Position numbers and translations under genes: made by a program. Positions 8,227 through 16,168 of a stretch of 64,000 nucleotides of DNA are shown here, in pieces. Positions within the stretch are counted from its first letter, which is position 1. Each line of letters begins with the position of its first letter. The stretch is from Terriglobales bacterium (lineage in GTDB: Bacteria; Acidobacteriota; Terriglobia; Terriglobales; Acidobacteriaceae), in assembly GCA_035487355.1 (NCBI GenBank), contig DATHMF010000022.1, positions 124,001-188,000 on the forward strand, in the 5' to 3' direction. The notes under the pieces were generated by a model, which made no database searches, had not been told where the DNA came from, and saw nothing but the letters and a program-made list of their open reading frames with translations.

Positions 8227-9018
8227 ATGCTGAGCGCAATCGTTGAAGGCACAAATCTGGTTTCGCGCCCGCCCGTGGCTGAGTTGCAACCCTACCTGGG
8301 CTGTTTCTGGGCACTGGTGCACGCACCCGGAACCAGTGTGCAAACATTGCCTGACGCTTCGGCCTACCTGGTGATCGAAATGCCGGATGCAGCTCCACCG
8401 CGCTGCATAGTGGCCGGTCCGCGATTGAAAACTGTGCGTTCTGCTCCTACGGAACGGAGCAATGTGGTCGGCATCAGGCTGCGTCCGGGCGTGGGCTTTC
8501 TGCTGACGGGAGCGCCCGCCGATCAGCTTGTAGGTTACCGCGAACCGCTGGCCAAATTCTTAGGAGCATGCGCGGATGAGCTCGCAGAACAAATTGCAAA
8601 AGTGAACTCGACGGAAGCACGCTTCGATCTGCTGGAATCCTTCCTGCTGAAATACCTCGCGGCAAAGCGCATCGATGAACGCGTAACGCTGGCCCTGCGC
8701 CTTATTGAGCAGTCTGCGGGAGCGATTCAGGTGGAGCAGCTTGCACGGCGCTGCGGCGTCAGCGCCCGCCAACTCGAACGCCTGCTGCGTACTTGGATTG
8801 GAATCTCACCCAAGCGGCTGGCCCGCATTGCGCGCTTTCAGGCCGTACTCGGTCACGCTGGGAAACAACCCGTCAGTCAATGGACGCACGTGGCTGCGGA
8901 ACAGAATTACGTGGACCAGGCCCACTTGATCCATGAATTTTCTGAATTTGCAGGGGCCAGCCCGACGCGCTTCCCAGCTTTGAATTCAAATAATTCCGTT
9001 AAGCCAAACTGCGATTAG
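8227..9018 (+). CDS. AraC-family transcriptional regulator with DUF6597-like N-domain
   Basis: 263 residues. The C-terminal half carries an AraC-type double helix-turn-helix: IQVEQLARRCGVSARQLERLLRTWIGISPKRLARIARF, then an HTH where Y-V-D-Q-A-H-L-I-H-E-F precedes the family's F-x-G-x-S-P-x-x-F signature (FAGASPTRF). The N-terminal part (VAELQPYLGCFWAL, IRLRPGVGFLLTGAPADQLV) matches the ligand-sensing domain seen in small AraC regulators of this type. The inducer is unknown. It may control itself and the divergent DUF962 gene. Confidence 0.87.
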   Translation: MLSAIVEGTNLVSRPPVAELQPYLGCFWALVHAPGTSVQTLPDASAYLVIEMPDAAPPRCIVAGPRLKTVRSAPTERSNVVGIRLRPGVGFLLTGAPADQLVGYREPLAKFLGACADELAEQIAKVNSTEARFDLLESFLLKYLAAKRIDERVTLALRLIEQSAGAIQVEQLARRCGVSARQLERLLRTWIGISPKRLARIARFQAVLGHAGKQPVSQWTHVAAEQNYVDQAHLIHEFSEFAGASPTRFPALNSNNSVKPNCD

Positions 9019-9069
9019 AGATTGGCGACAGGCATCCACAAGACATTTGTATCGAATGGACAAAGAGCC

Positions 9070-9528
9070 TCAGGCAGAGGTGGGTATGTTGGCCGCTTCT
9101 CTCTCCCGATTTGGAAAACCCGCCGGTACAATTTTAACGCCGCAGCGTGGGCAGAACGCAGATCGTGAGTCAATCTTTGACTTGCAGTTTGGGCAAGGGG
9201 CGCCCAGCGGCGCCCTCATCAGGAAATAGATCACAATGCCCAGCGCATTGGGAACCAGGAAAGCCAGGAAGGTCCAGGCAACGTAGTTCATATCTCTACG
9301 CCTGGCATCGCCAAAGACATAGGCCAACAGAAGCATGTAAGCTGCGGGAATCAGTGGCGGCAGGCAAACCAGCAAAATGTAAGCCCACACCGGTATCGCA
9401 CTATGGATGTCCATAACCTTTTGCCAATTGATTAAAGCAATGGCTGCAGCGACAACAAAATAAGCAATTCCTGCCAGAATCTTGCCCGCGTTGGGGACAA
9501 CCTGCAATTCATCATGCAAACGAGACAT
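9070..9528 (-). CDS. membrane protein with C-terminal zinc ribbon, third gene of sigma operon
   Basis: 152 residues: three hydrophobic segments (IAYFVVAAAIALI, YILLVCLPPLIPAAYMLLLAYVF, WTFLAFLVPNALGIVIYFLM), then a cytoplasmic-looking zinc ribbon, CPNCKSKIDSRSAFCPRC. Its start overlaps the end of the anti-sigma gene by 17 bases, so the three genes form one operon. The role is unknown; it could modulate the anti-sigma in the membrane. Confidence 0.75.
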   Translation of the reverse strand: MSRLHDELQVVPNAGKILAGIAYFVVAAAIALINWQKVMDIHSAIPVWAYILLVCLPPLIPAAYMLLLAYVFGDARRRDMNYVAWTFLAFLVPNALGIVIYFLMRAPLGAPCPNCKSKIDSRSAFCPRCGVKIVPAGFPNREREAANIPTSA

Positions 9529-9988
9529 ACAGTGTCTTCCTTTCTGCTCCCATCAGCACCCAGGCGGCAACGCCTGCCGTGATGATGGTGAACACGGTGG
9601 AAAGAAGCAGCGCTACGGCGATTGACGCGCTTCCTATATTAGAAAAACTAAAATGATTGATTGCGGCCGCAAAGAAAAGGACCGAAACCAGGCAAAATAA
9701 CCACCCAAACCCAATCGCAACCGAGAGGAAAAAAACACTGACCCGTTTTTCCGATTGAGCAGAGCATGCATCTTTGACTCGCGAAACCGTTTGTTGCGCC
9801 AATGAGGCGGAAAACGGCGGCGCAGGCCGCTGGTTGAGAGCGCCTGTAATGAGACGCCAGCGATCAAGCTCGGCGGCGCACTCGGCGCACTCTTGAAGAT
9901 GCTGGTGGACAAACTTTTCTTCTGCGTCGCTCAGCAGACCGCTTGCCGCCAGCGCCAGCAAATCGCGGACTTTGGAATGTGTATTCAT
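9512..9988 (-). CDS. zf-HC2 transmembrane anti-sigma factor
   Basis: 158 residues. The N-terminal zinc-binding anti-sigma domain has the H-x3-C-x2-C motif (HLQECAEC), followed by two predicted membrane helices (VSVFFLSVAIGFGWLFCLVSVLFFAA and SIAVALLLSTVFTIITAGVAAWVLM). It overlaps the sigma gene by four bases (ATGA), the usual arrangement for translational coupling. It should hold the upstream sigma factor inactive at the membrane. The signal is unknown. Confidence 0.88.
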   Translation of the reverse strand: MNTHSKVRDLLALAASGLLSDAEEKFVHQHLQECAECAAELDRWRLITGALNQRPAPPFSASLAQQTVSRVKDACSAQSEKRVSVFFLSVAIGFGWLFCLVSVLFFAAAINHFSFSNIGSASIAVALLLSTVFTIITAGVAAWVLMGAERKTLYVSFA

Positions 9989-10572
9989 TGAGCTGCTACT
10001 CCTCGCGGAGCCAGACGGTCACGCAGTAAGTTGAGCGCCCGGTGGAGCCGCGTCTTAATCGTTGGCAAGGGCTGCTGCAGGACCTCTGCAATTTCGTGGA
10101 TCTTCATCTCTTCCTCGAACCGCAGGGTCAGCACCTCGCGGTATATCGGCGGAAGCGTTTCCACGATGATTGCGACAGCAACCGCCCGTTCGCTGGAGAT
10201 CATGGCTGAAAGGGCATCCACGGAGCGGTCATGAAAGTGCTCGTTCGCAGGAGCGTCCTCATCCAAAGGCTCAGGACGACGCACACGCCAATAATCAATG
10301 GCCAGATTGTGAGCAATCGAAAACAACCAGGCACTGAATTCACTGTACTCTTTGTAAGTGTCAATTCTTTCAATGACCCGCATCCAGGTCTGCTGAAATA
10401 AATCTTCGGCCACGCTGTTGTTGCCGACCATGCGAAGCAGGTAACGAAAAAGCCGGTGCTGATAGAGCGGAATGAGAGAGTCGAGGGCGTTAAGGTCGTG
10501 CTTCCTGAGCCGCTCAACTTCATTTTCGACGTTCAATCGCAAGCTCCACAAAATGGTCCTGGCAAAGCTCAT
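9985..10572 (-). CDS. ECF RNA polymerase sigma factor
   Basis: 195 residues with region 2 (LFRYLLRMVGNNSVAEDLFQQTWMRV and FSAWLFSIAHNLAIDYWR) and region 4 (LPPIYREVLTLRFEEEMKIHEIAEVLQQPLPTIKTRLHRAL). It is the first gene of a sigma / anti-sigma / membrane zinc-ribbon operon. Region 4 is complete and there is no C-terminal extension. The regulon is unknown. Confidence 0.92.
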   Translation of the reverse strand: MSFARTILWSLRLNVENEVERLRKHDLNALDSLIPLYQHRLFRYLLRMVGNNSVAEDLFQQTWMRVIERIDTYKEYSEFSAWLFSIAHNLAIDYWRVRRPEPLDEDAPANEHFHDRSVDALSAMISSERAVAVAIIVETLPPIYREVLTLRFEEEMKIHEIAEVLQQPLPTIKTRLHRALNLLRDRLAPRGVAAQ

Positions 10573-10713
10573 ATCCGTAATGTATACGGACGAGGGCTGG
10601 AAAAGGATTCAATTGATTGGGCAGCGTTTTGGGCAGATGTAATCTGTCTTGGGATGGGTCCGTTATGCAACGTCGGTGGCCAGCTATCTCCCAACTGGAA
10701 TCCCTAGTCACAG

Positions 10714-12642
10714 CTACGGTGCAGGTTTGGGTTGGGGAGCCGGCGCCGGAGCGGGAGCAAACATCATCTCATAGCGCAATTCGTCAGTTGCAGAGATGCG
10801 CACGACCACGACCTGCTTGCCTGCGATCTTGCCATCTGTGCTGCCGGTCTCTGAGCTACCGGCTTCGGGAACAGCAGGTGAAACGGGTTGGATTGCCACT
10901 TTGTCTTCTGGTTTTGTACGGAATGAGATCACAAATGTGCCGTCCCCTGAAGGAAGCTTGAGCTGGCTTTTTTCTACGATGATACCGGCAGGGTTGGCAC
11001 TCAACAGCGGAAGCACTTCGGTAAATGGGCCAGGATGATGAACAGCAACAATGATGGAATTGGCCTCGAAGCGAATTGTCTTCTCACCCTCCTTGCCAAG
11101 TGGATAGTGCACCACGAGATCGCCAGATTTTAGATCACGCGAGCCGGGCGCAGGGGCAACAGTCTGGCCATCCGCTTCGAAGGTGGCGGGCAGATCATCG
11201 GCCTCAAAGACGTTAGTACCGGAATGTGTTCCCCAAGTCGCATCGTCATCTCCGGTTTGTGATTGCAGAACAGCGCCGGTCTCCGCGCTCCAAAGCAGAC
11301 CGAGGCCGTAGCGCTGCTGCTTCAAGAGCCGCTTTCCGGAGTTGAAGACGGCGTAGTAGCTGGGACGCCGCACGTACGTGTAGACCATGGGATTGCGGCT
11401 ATCCATCAACTGGTGGGTGAAGTTGGTGCGCGCAACGTAGGGCAGAAGGTTGCGCGCCTCATCACGCTGCGCCTGAGTAGGACGACAGTCGAATTGAGCG
11501 CGATGCAGAAAGGTATACGGTGACCAACTCCAGAACTCGCCGGTCTGGAGCGAGGCAACCTTGGGCCAATTCTTCACTAGATTACGGCGCGTGGCAGAGA
11601 TTTCTTGCAGGCGCTCAGCATCGGTCTGAGCAAAGGCGCGCGCAATAGGAATCTGCTCAGCCATGGGCTCGGTCAACTCAGGAAGAAAAGGTTTCTTCTG
11701 GCGGGTCTCGATGGCGCGGTTGAGTACCCATCCGGCGCCATCGGGCTCGGGCACTGCGTTCCAGGAGAGCCACTCGAACCAGCGGCGTTCGTGCTCGATG
11801 AACTGACCGGCGCGGTCCGTGCCGCGAGTGTAATGGTAAACACTGCGCAGATTGCTCTGGTGGGTATAAGAGTTGTATCCCCAATCGGGACCATTGGCCT
11901 CGTAAAAAAATCCGGCAGGGCTTTGAAAGTCGCGCATGCCATCCTGAACGCGAGGCCAGAATAGCTTTTCCAATTCGGGATCAGGGTAGAGGTTGAAAAA
12001 CTCGAGCGCACCCGCCCAGACATTAGTGAATTGATTGGAGTAGCTTTTGCCGTGCAGGTAGAAATCCGGATCGGTGAGGACAACGCGGATGGCCTTACGG
12101 TCAGCTTCAATCACGCGCTGCAACAGAGTGGGATCAATAGGGGGGCCGTCCTTCAGCAAGGTGAGGGTCTGACCCATGAACTTGGTGGCAAAGGCAGTAG
12201 CCGGAAGGTTCCATTGCTGCGAACCATATTCGCTGAACTTTCCTTCGGGACTCTGAAGACGACACCAGAAGTCGAGCGCCGCTTCCAATCGCTGGCGCAA
12301 CGCAGCCGAGCCGTAGTAGGGGTTCCATGGCCTCTTCGCTGTATAAAAATACGCCAGCGAAAGGATGTTCTCCATGATGCGAGCGTTATAAGGGTGGTTA
12401 TCTTTCGGAGAGCGCCAGACGGAGATGCCAATAAAACCACGGTCAGCCCCAGTGGCCACTACGCTGTCAGCCACCTGGTGGAAATTATTGAGATAAAACG
12501 GCAGATCAATCTCAGCATCGGTGAAATCACTAGGATTCAATTTCGATAGGTCAACGGGGGGAAGCGGCGCAAAGGGCTCGTCGGCGGCAAAAATGGCAGG
12601 AACGGTCACAACCGCGAGCAAAACCAGCAGGGCAATTTTCAT
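10714..12642 (-). CDS. secreted protein of unknown function, probable alpha-toroid fold
   Basis: The start is set at the ATG giving MKIALLVLLAVVTVPAIFAAD, a clear signal peptide; the open frame upstream lacks coding character and overlaps the divergent sigma gene. The 642-residue product has helical, Trp/Tyr-rich sequence (LRQRLEAALDFWCRLQSPEGKFSEYG, FFYEANGPDWGYNSYTHQSNLRSVYHY) typical of alpha/alpha-barrel polysaccharide-active proteins, a beta-rich C-domain and a Pro-Ala-rich tail. Catalytic residues cannot be named. A hairpin lies directly before the ATG and no Shine-Dalgarno is visible. Confidence 0.7.
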   Translation of the reverse strand: MKIALLVLLAVVTVPAIFAADEPFAPLPPVDLSKLNPSDFTDAEIDLPFYLNNFHQVADSVVATGADRGFIGISVWRSPKDNHPYNARIMENILSLAYFYTAKRPWNPYYGSAALRQRLEAALDFWCRLQSPEGKFSEYGSQQWNLPATAFATKFMGQTLTLLKDGPPIDPTLLQRVIEADRKAIRVVLTDPDFYLHGKSYSNQFTNVWAGALEFFNLYPDPELEKLFWPRVQDGMRDFQSPAGFFYEANGPDWGYNSYTHQSNLRSVYHYTRGTDRAGQFIEHERRWFEWLSWNAVPEPDGAGWVLNRAIETRQKKPFLPELTEPMAEQIPIARAFAQTDAERLQEISATRRNLVKNWPKVASLQTGEFWSWSPYTFLHRAQFDCRPTQAQRDEARNLLPYVARTNFTHQLMDSRNPMVYTYVRRPSYYAVFNSGKRLLKQQRYGLGLLWSAETGAVLQSQTGDDDATWGTHSGTNVFEADDLPATFEADGQTVAPAPGSRDLKSGDLVVHYPLGKEGEKTIRFEANSIIVAVHHPGPFTEVLPLLSANPAGIIVEKSQLKLPSGDGTFVISFRTKPEDKVAIQPVSPAVPEAGSSETGSTDGKIAGKQVVVVRISATDELRYEMMFAPAPAPAPQPKPAP

Positions 12643-12649
12643 GGTCAAG

Positions 12650-12669
12650 ATTGTAAGCTTTCTTACAAT
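12650..12669. promoter_or_regulatory. inverted repeat in divergent promoter region
   Basis: ATTGTAAG and CTTACAAT are perfect 8-bp arms around CTTT, in the 58-bp gap between the secreted toroid-like gene (minus) and an ECF sigma gene (plus). On the minus strand it begins eight bases before the ATG, where a ribosome site would lie. It could be an operator shared by both genes or an RNA hairpin. Confidence 0.5.
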
Positions 12670-12700
12670 ATTCGAGCGGCCCATTCGTCTACACAAGTAG

Positions 12701-13288
12701 ATGAAAGAGACGCTGAGCGTCGAGTGCATGACAGCCGAGCAAGAGCAACGGATCTCGGAAGCGATTGAACGGGAGCAGCCCAGGCTGCGGAATTTTATCC
12801 GGAGACGTGTCAGCGACCCGGGCGACGCCGAAGACATTCTGCAAGAGGTTTTCTACGAACTGGTGGAAGCTTACCGGATGATGAAGCCCATCGAGCAGGT
12901 CGGCGCATGGCTGTTCCGGGTGGCGCGCAACCGCATCATAGATCTGTTCCGCAAGAAGAAACCGGATGCGTTCATTAGCGACCCGATAGCGGTCGCAGAA
13001 GATGGAGAGGCGCTGCGGTTGGAAGACCTGCTGCCCTCCGCTGATGCGGGACCGGAAGCGGCTTACGCCCGAAGCGTACTGGTAGAAGAGCTGGACGATG
13101 CTTTGCGCGAACTGCCTGAAGAACAGCGCGAAGTATTCATCGCTCACGAGATCGAGGGCAGAAGCTTCAAAGAGCTTGTTGCCGAGACCGGCTTGAATGT
13201 GAATACGCTGCGGGCGCGCAAACGTTATGCGGTGCTGCACTTGCGCGAGCGGCTGCAGACAATCTACGACGAGTTTACGAAAGGATGA
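12701..13288 (+). CDS. ECF-type RNA polymerase sigma factor
   Basis: 195 residues (ATG at 12728 would give 186). Region 2: LRNFIRRRVSDPGDAEDILQEVFYELVEAYRMM and GAWLFRVARNRIIDLFRKKKP; region 4: LPEEQREVFIAHEIEGRSFKELVAETGLNVNTLRARKRYAVLHLRERL. The following gene, ten bases on, encodes a short membrane protein that may stand in for an anti-sigma factor, although it has no zf-HC2 motif. The divergent neighbour is a secreted protein that might be a target. Confidence 0.9.
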   Translation: MKETLSVECMTAEQEQRISEAIEREQPRLRNFIRRRVSDPGDAEDILQEVFYELVEAYRMMKPIEQVGAWLFRVARNRIIDLFRKKKPDAFISDPIAVAEDGEALRLEDLLPSADAGPEAAYARSVLVEELDDALRELPEEQREVFIAHEIEGRSFKELVAETGLNVNTLRARKRYAVLHLRERLQTIYDEFTKG

Positions 13289-13298
13289 AGAAGAGAAC

Positions 13299-13637
13299 AT
13301 GAGAAAATATTGGCCGTTAAAAATACTGAAAATCCTGATATTTGTAGCATTGGCCGCCACCGTATTCAGTTTTGTGGTCATGAAATTGTGGAACTGGCTG
13401 ACGCCTGAGCTGTTTGGATGGCACACGATTAACTTCTGGCAGGCACTGGGCATTCTGGTGCTGAGCAAGATCCTGTTCGGCGGGTTCCGAGGCCGTCCTG
13501 GCTTTGGCGGGCACTGGCGGCAACGCATAATGGAACGCTGGGAGCAGATGACCCCGGAAGAACGTGAGAAATTCAAAGAAGGTATGCGCGGCCGTTGCGG
13601 CCCCTTTGGACCTCCCACGACGGCACCGAAGGCGTGA
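13299..13637 (+). CDS. small membrane protein paired with sigma factor
   Basis: The ATG at 13299, preceded by AAGAAGAGAA, gives 112 residues; the longer open frame upstream overlaps the sigma gene and is not coding. There are two hydrophobic helices (LKILKILIFVALAATVFSFVVM and FWQALGILVLSKILF), then a Gly/Arg-rich hinge and a helix MERWEQMTPEEREKFKEGM, rather like the metal-sensing helices of CnrX/Spy-like proteins. It is co-transcribed with the sigma factor, so a signalling or anti-sigma-like role is plausible but unproven. Confidence 0.72.
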   Translation: MRKYWPLKILKILIFVALAATVFSFVVMKLWNWLTPELFGWHTINFWQALGILVLSKILFGGFRGRPGFGGHWRQRIMERWEQMTPEEREKFKEGMRGRCGPFGPPTTAPKA

Positions 13638-13696
13638 GTTGTTTCGCGACAGGGCAGTTTCTGACTGATTACGTTTCGATCTGTTAGGCTTTTCCT

Positions 13697-14386
13697 ATGC
13701 GTTACTGGCTGGCAGCACTCCTACTCGTGGCAACAACCGTGGCTCAGGCGGTCAAAATTCCGCGACCGCCATCGCACGGAGGCTGCACAGCCGCAATCAC
13801 TGGAGAGTTCGGGGCCGAGTGGCACGGGTTGAGTGATTCTCACGGCGTGCGGATTGAGGTTGAACGGCGGCTCTACCAGACCAAAGATTCTGACCGGTTT
13901 TATATCCACGTAAGGATCGCGAATGACAACAACACACCGGTGTCAGTAGATTTGCGTGATGCTCACCTGACCATCTATCCCAATCAGTGGGAGCTTATGC
14001 GAGAACCACGCCGGGGGCCCATTGACGAGCTTCGAACCCTCAAGACAGCTCTGGGTCCTGAGCGCACGCAAAATCTTTTGCAGGCCCATGCGCGGCATGT
14101 GCTCTCAGAGATTTCTTCTCACCATGCACTCGATTTCTATCGGGAGTCCTACGCCGACCTCGACGACGCTGGAGGTTTTAACGACGGATGTTATTTGATC
14201 GTCAGTCTCGACGGGCAGATGTTTTTTACCGATGGTCATTCGTGCTGGCAAGTGAATATGGATGAGATGAGCTCGATAACAAAGAATGAGATCCTGAATC
14301 GGGCCGAGTTCGTGCTTCCGCTGCCGATTATGCTATCGCCATTGCCGGAAACAGCGATTATTTTCCATGCATCGCCAACCTTGTAA
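13697..14386 (+). CDS. secreted protein of unknown function
   Basis: 229 residues beginning with a signal peptide (MRYWLAALLLVATTVAQA). The rest is a mixed alpha/beta sequence (VRIEVERRLYQTKDSDRFYIHVRIANDNNTPVSVDLRD suggests a beta-sandwich) with four cysteines in the mature part, perhaps forming disulfides. No family is recognised. It stands alone between the sigma unit and the aminotransferase. Confidence 0.65.
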   Translation: MRYWLAALLLVATTVAQAVKIPRPPSHGGCTAAITGEFGAEWHGLSDSHGVRIEVERRLYQTKDSDRFYIHVRIANDNNTPVSVDLRDAHLTIYPNQWELMREPRRGPIDELRTLKTALGPERTQNLLQAHARHVLSEISSHHALDFYRESYADLDDAGGFNDGCYLIVSLDGQMFFTDGHSCWQVNMDEMSSITKNEILNRAEFVLPLPIMLSPLPETAIIFHASPTL

Positions 14387-14500
14387 AAGATGCAGATAGT
14401 CGAGTCGAAATCAAAGTAAGAGTTTCCGAAACGTTATAATGCCCAACATCACGATTTGACAGGTTTCCTAGAGAACTATTTCGCAGGCCGGTTACACTAA

Positions 14501-15703
14501 GTGAGCAATACTTTCTTTTCCGATGATGCGGTCCCGCTGGGCCTTTTGCGCGAGCGGGCGTATAACCTGCGCTGGGCACAACAGCCGGCGGACGTGATTC
14601 CGTTGACGGCGGCCGATCCTGACTTCCCAATCTGCCCGGCAATTCAAGAGGAGCTGGTTCGCTACGTGCGTGACGGAGTGCTGAGTTACACTCCGCCGGA
14701 GGGACTGCCCAAATTTCGTGAAGCAGTGGCCGACTGGATGCGTACGAGGCGCCAGATAGATTGCTCACCTGCGGCGGTCTTCGCTACGGACAGCGCTGCT
14801 GCGGCAATCGCGGTGGTAGCACGCGCCAGCTTGAAGAGCGGCGATGAGGTGCTGATTCCTGATCCGGTTGATTTTTTATTTCAGCACACCATCGAACGCG
14901 CCGGCGGCATTCCGGTACGTGTGGGCGTAAAGCCGGCAACAACCGCAGAAGAGTTTATTGCCGCGTTAGAAGCTCGCCTCACGCCGCGCACGCGGATGTT
15001 GTGGCTGTGCAATCCGCATAACCCGCTGGGAGCGGTTTACTCACGCGCATGGCTGCAACCAGTCGCAGAGTGGGCGCTACGGCATGGCCTGCGCATTCTC
15101 TCGGATGAAATCTGGTCAGATATTGTGTATCCACCCCATCAGTTCGCCAGCTTGGCTGCGCTCTCGCCTGAGATCGCTCGCAGCACGGTCACCGTCTATG
15201 GTTTTTCCAAGAACTTCGCCCTGGCGGGATTGCGAGTAGGCTGCGTTGTATGCACCGATCCGGAGTGGAAGAAAGGGATCGTAGCTGCTTCTGACGCTGA
15301 GAGCACTGTTTTCGGCGTCTCGGTTCTGTCACAAGTAGCTGTGATCGCCGCAGTTCGAGATGGCCGGGAGTGGCTCTCAGAGTTCATCAGGCATTTACAG
15401 GGGCAGCGCGATTATGCGGTTGAGCGCTTATCGAAATGGCCGGGGGTGACCGTTGATCCGCCCAAGGGAACGTACGTCATTTTTCCTTGCGTCCGAAGTG
15501 TCAGCGACGACGCGGAGCGCCTGTGTGAACAGTTGCGTGAACAGGCTCGCGTTGCCCTGGTTCCGGGCGCACCCTGCTGGTTTGGGCCGGGAGCCAGCGG
15601 ACACGTACGCATCTGCTTTGCTACCTCGCGGCGCATTTTACAGGAGGCCTTCGACCGCCTGGATCCGGTTGTGCTGAAGATAGCTGGCAAGAAACAGAAA
15701 TAG
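14501..15703 (+). CDS. pyridoxal-phosphate aminotransferase, class I/II
   Basis: 400 residues from a GTG start. The fold-type I aminotransferase layout is clear: ADPDFPICPAIQEEL at the N-terminus, LSYTPPEGLPKFREAVADWM, the LCNPHNPLGAVYS loop, LSDEIWSDIVY (cofactor-binding Asp) and the Schiff-base lysine Lys237 in YGFSKNFALAGLRVG, with a C-terminal substrate Arg in HVRICFA. Close to the aspartate/kynurenine aminotransferase or C-S lyase subgroup; the substrate is not decided. There is a TATAAT box at 14435-14440 without a good -35. Confidence 0.88.
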   Translation: MSNTFFSDDAVPLGLLRERAYNLRWAQQPADVIPLTAADPDFPICPAIQEELVRYVRDGVLSYTPPEGLPKFREAVADWMRTRRQIDCSPAAVFATDSAAAAIAVVARASLKSGDEVLIPDPVDFLFQHTIERAGGIPVRVGVKPATTAEEFIAALEARLTPRTRMLWLCNPHNPLGAVYSRAWLQPVAEWALRHGLRILSDEIWSDIVYPPHQFASLAALSPEIARSTVTVYGFSKNFALAGLRVGCVVCTDPEWKKGIVAASDAESTVFGVSVLSQVAVIAAVRDGREWLSEFIRHLQGQRDYAVERLSKWPGVTVDPPKGTYVIFPCVRSVSDDAERLCEQLREQARVALVPGAPCWFGPGASGHVRICFATSRRILQEAFDRLDPVVLKIAGKKQK

Positions 15704-15774
15704 CCAAAACCTTATTCCCTCCCAACCCCCAACCACTGTATTCTTAATGTGTAACTGAGAATGGTGGTACTCCG

Positions 15775-16158
15775 ATGTTTGAGCTTGTTATTAAAGCCCT
15801 CAAGGCCCCAGAGAATCGCCCGGCCTGGATTGTTGCCGCGGCTGCAGATTTCATTCAGATCATTGCCTTTCCGTTTTTTTTGGCTGGCGCTCTTTCACCC
15901 GCCGATGACATCCTTGATGTAATTACCGGTGCGATTCTCGTCAAACTCATGGGATGGCACTGGGCCCTCCTGCCCTCGTTCTTCGCAAAACTCGTGCCCG
16001 GTCTCGATTTGTTCCCAACCTGGACGGCCGCGGTTCTTTTCATCACCAGCCAGCATGCCAGCTCCGAATCCAGTTCCACCTCCAGCCCCCACCTCGATTC
16101 CAGCGAACCAAAGATTCTGCCTCCGAGCCCCAATCAAACTCCCGTACGCCGACCTTAG
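15775..16158 (+). CDS. small conserved membrane protein
   Basis: 127 residues, with hydrophobic segments (AWIVAAAADFIQIIAFPFFLAGAL, ILDVITGAILVKLMGWHWALLPSFFAKLVPGLDLFPTWTAAVLF) followed by a disordered Ser/Pro-rich tail. I recall similar short proteins from other Acidobacteriota. Function unknown. The gene ends ten bases before the start of the monooxygenase-like gene and may be co-transcribed with it. Confidence 0.68.
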   Translation: MFELVIKALKAPENRPAWIVAAAADFIQIIAFPFFLAGALSPADDILDVITGAILVKLMGWHWALLPSFFAKLVPGLDLFPTWTAAVLFITSQHASSESSSTSSPHLDSSEPKILPPSPNQTPVRRP

Positions 16159-16168
16159 AGAAGGTCGA

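Noticed and set aside
12689..13618. 309-residue minus-strand ORF opposite the sigma gene and its partner.
   Set aside because: It is a shadow of two clearly coding plus-strand genes; its translation has no motif.
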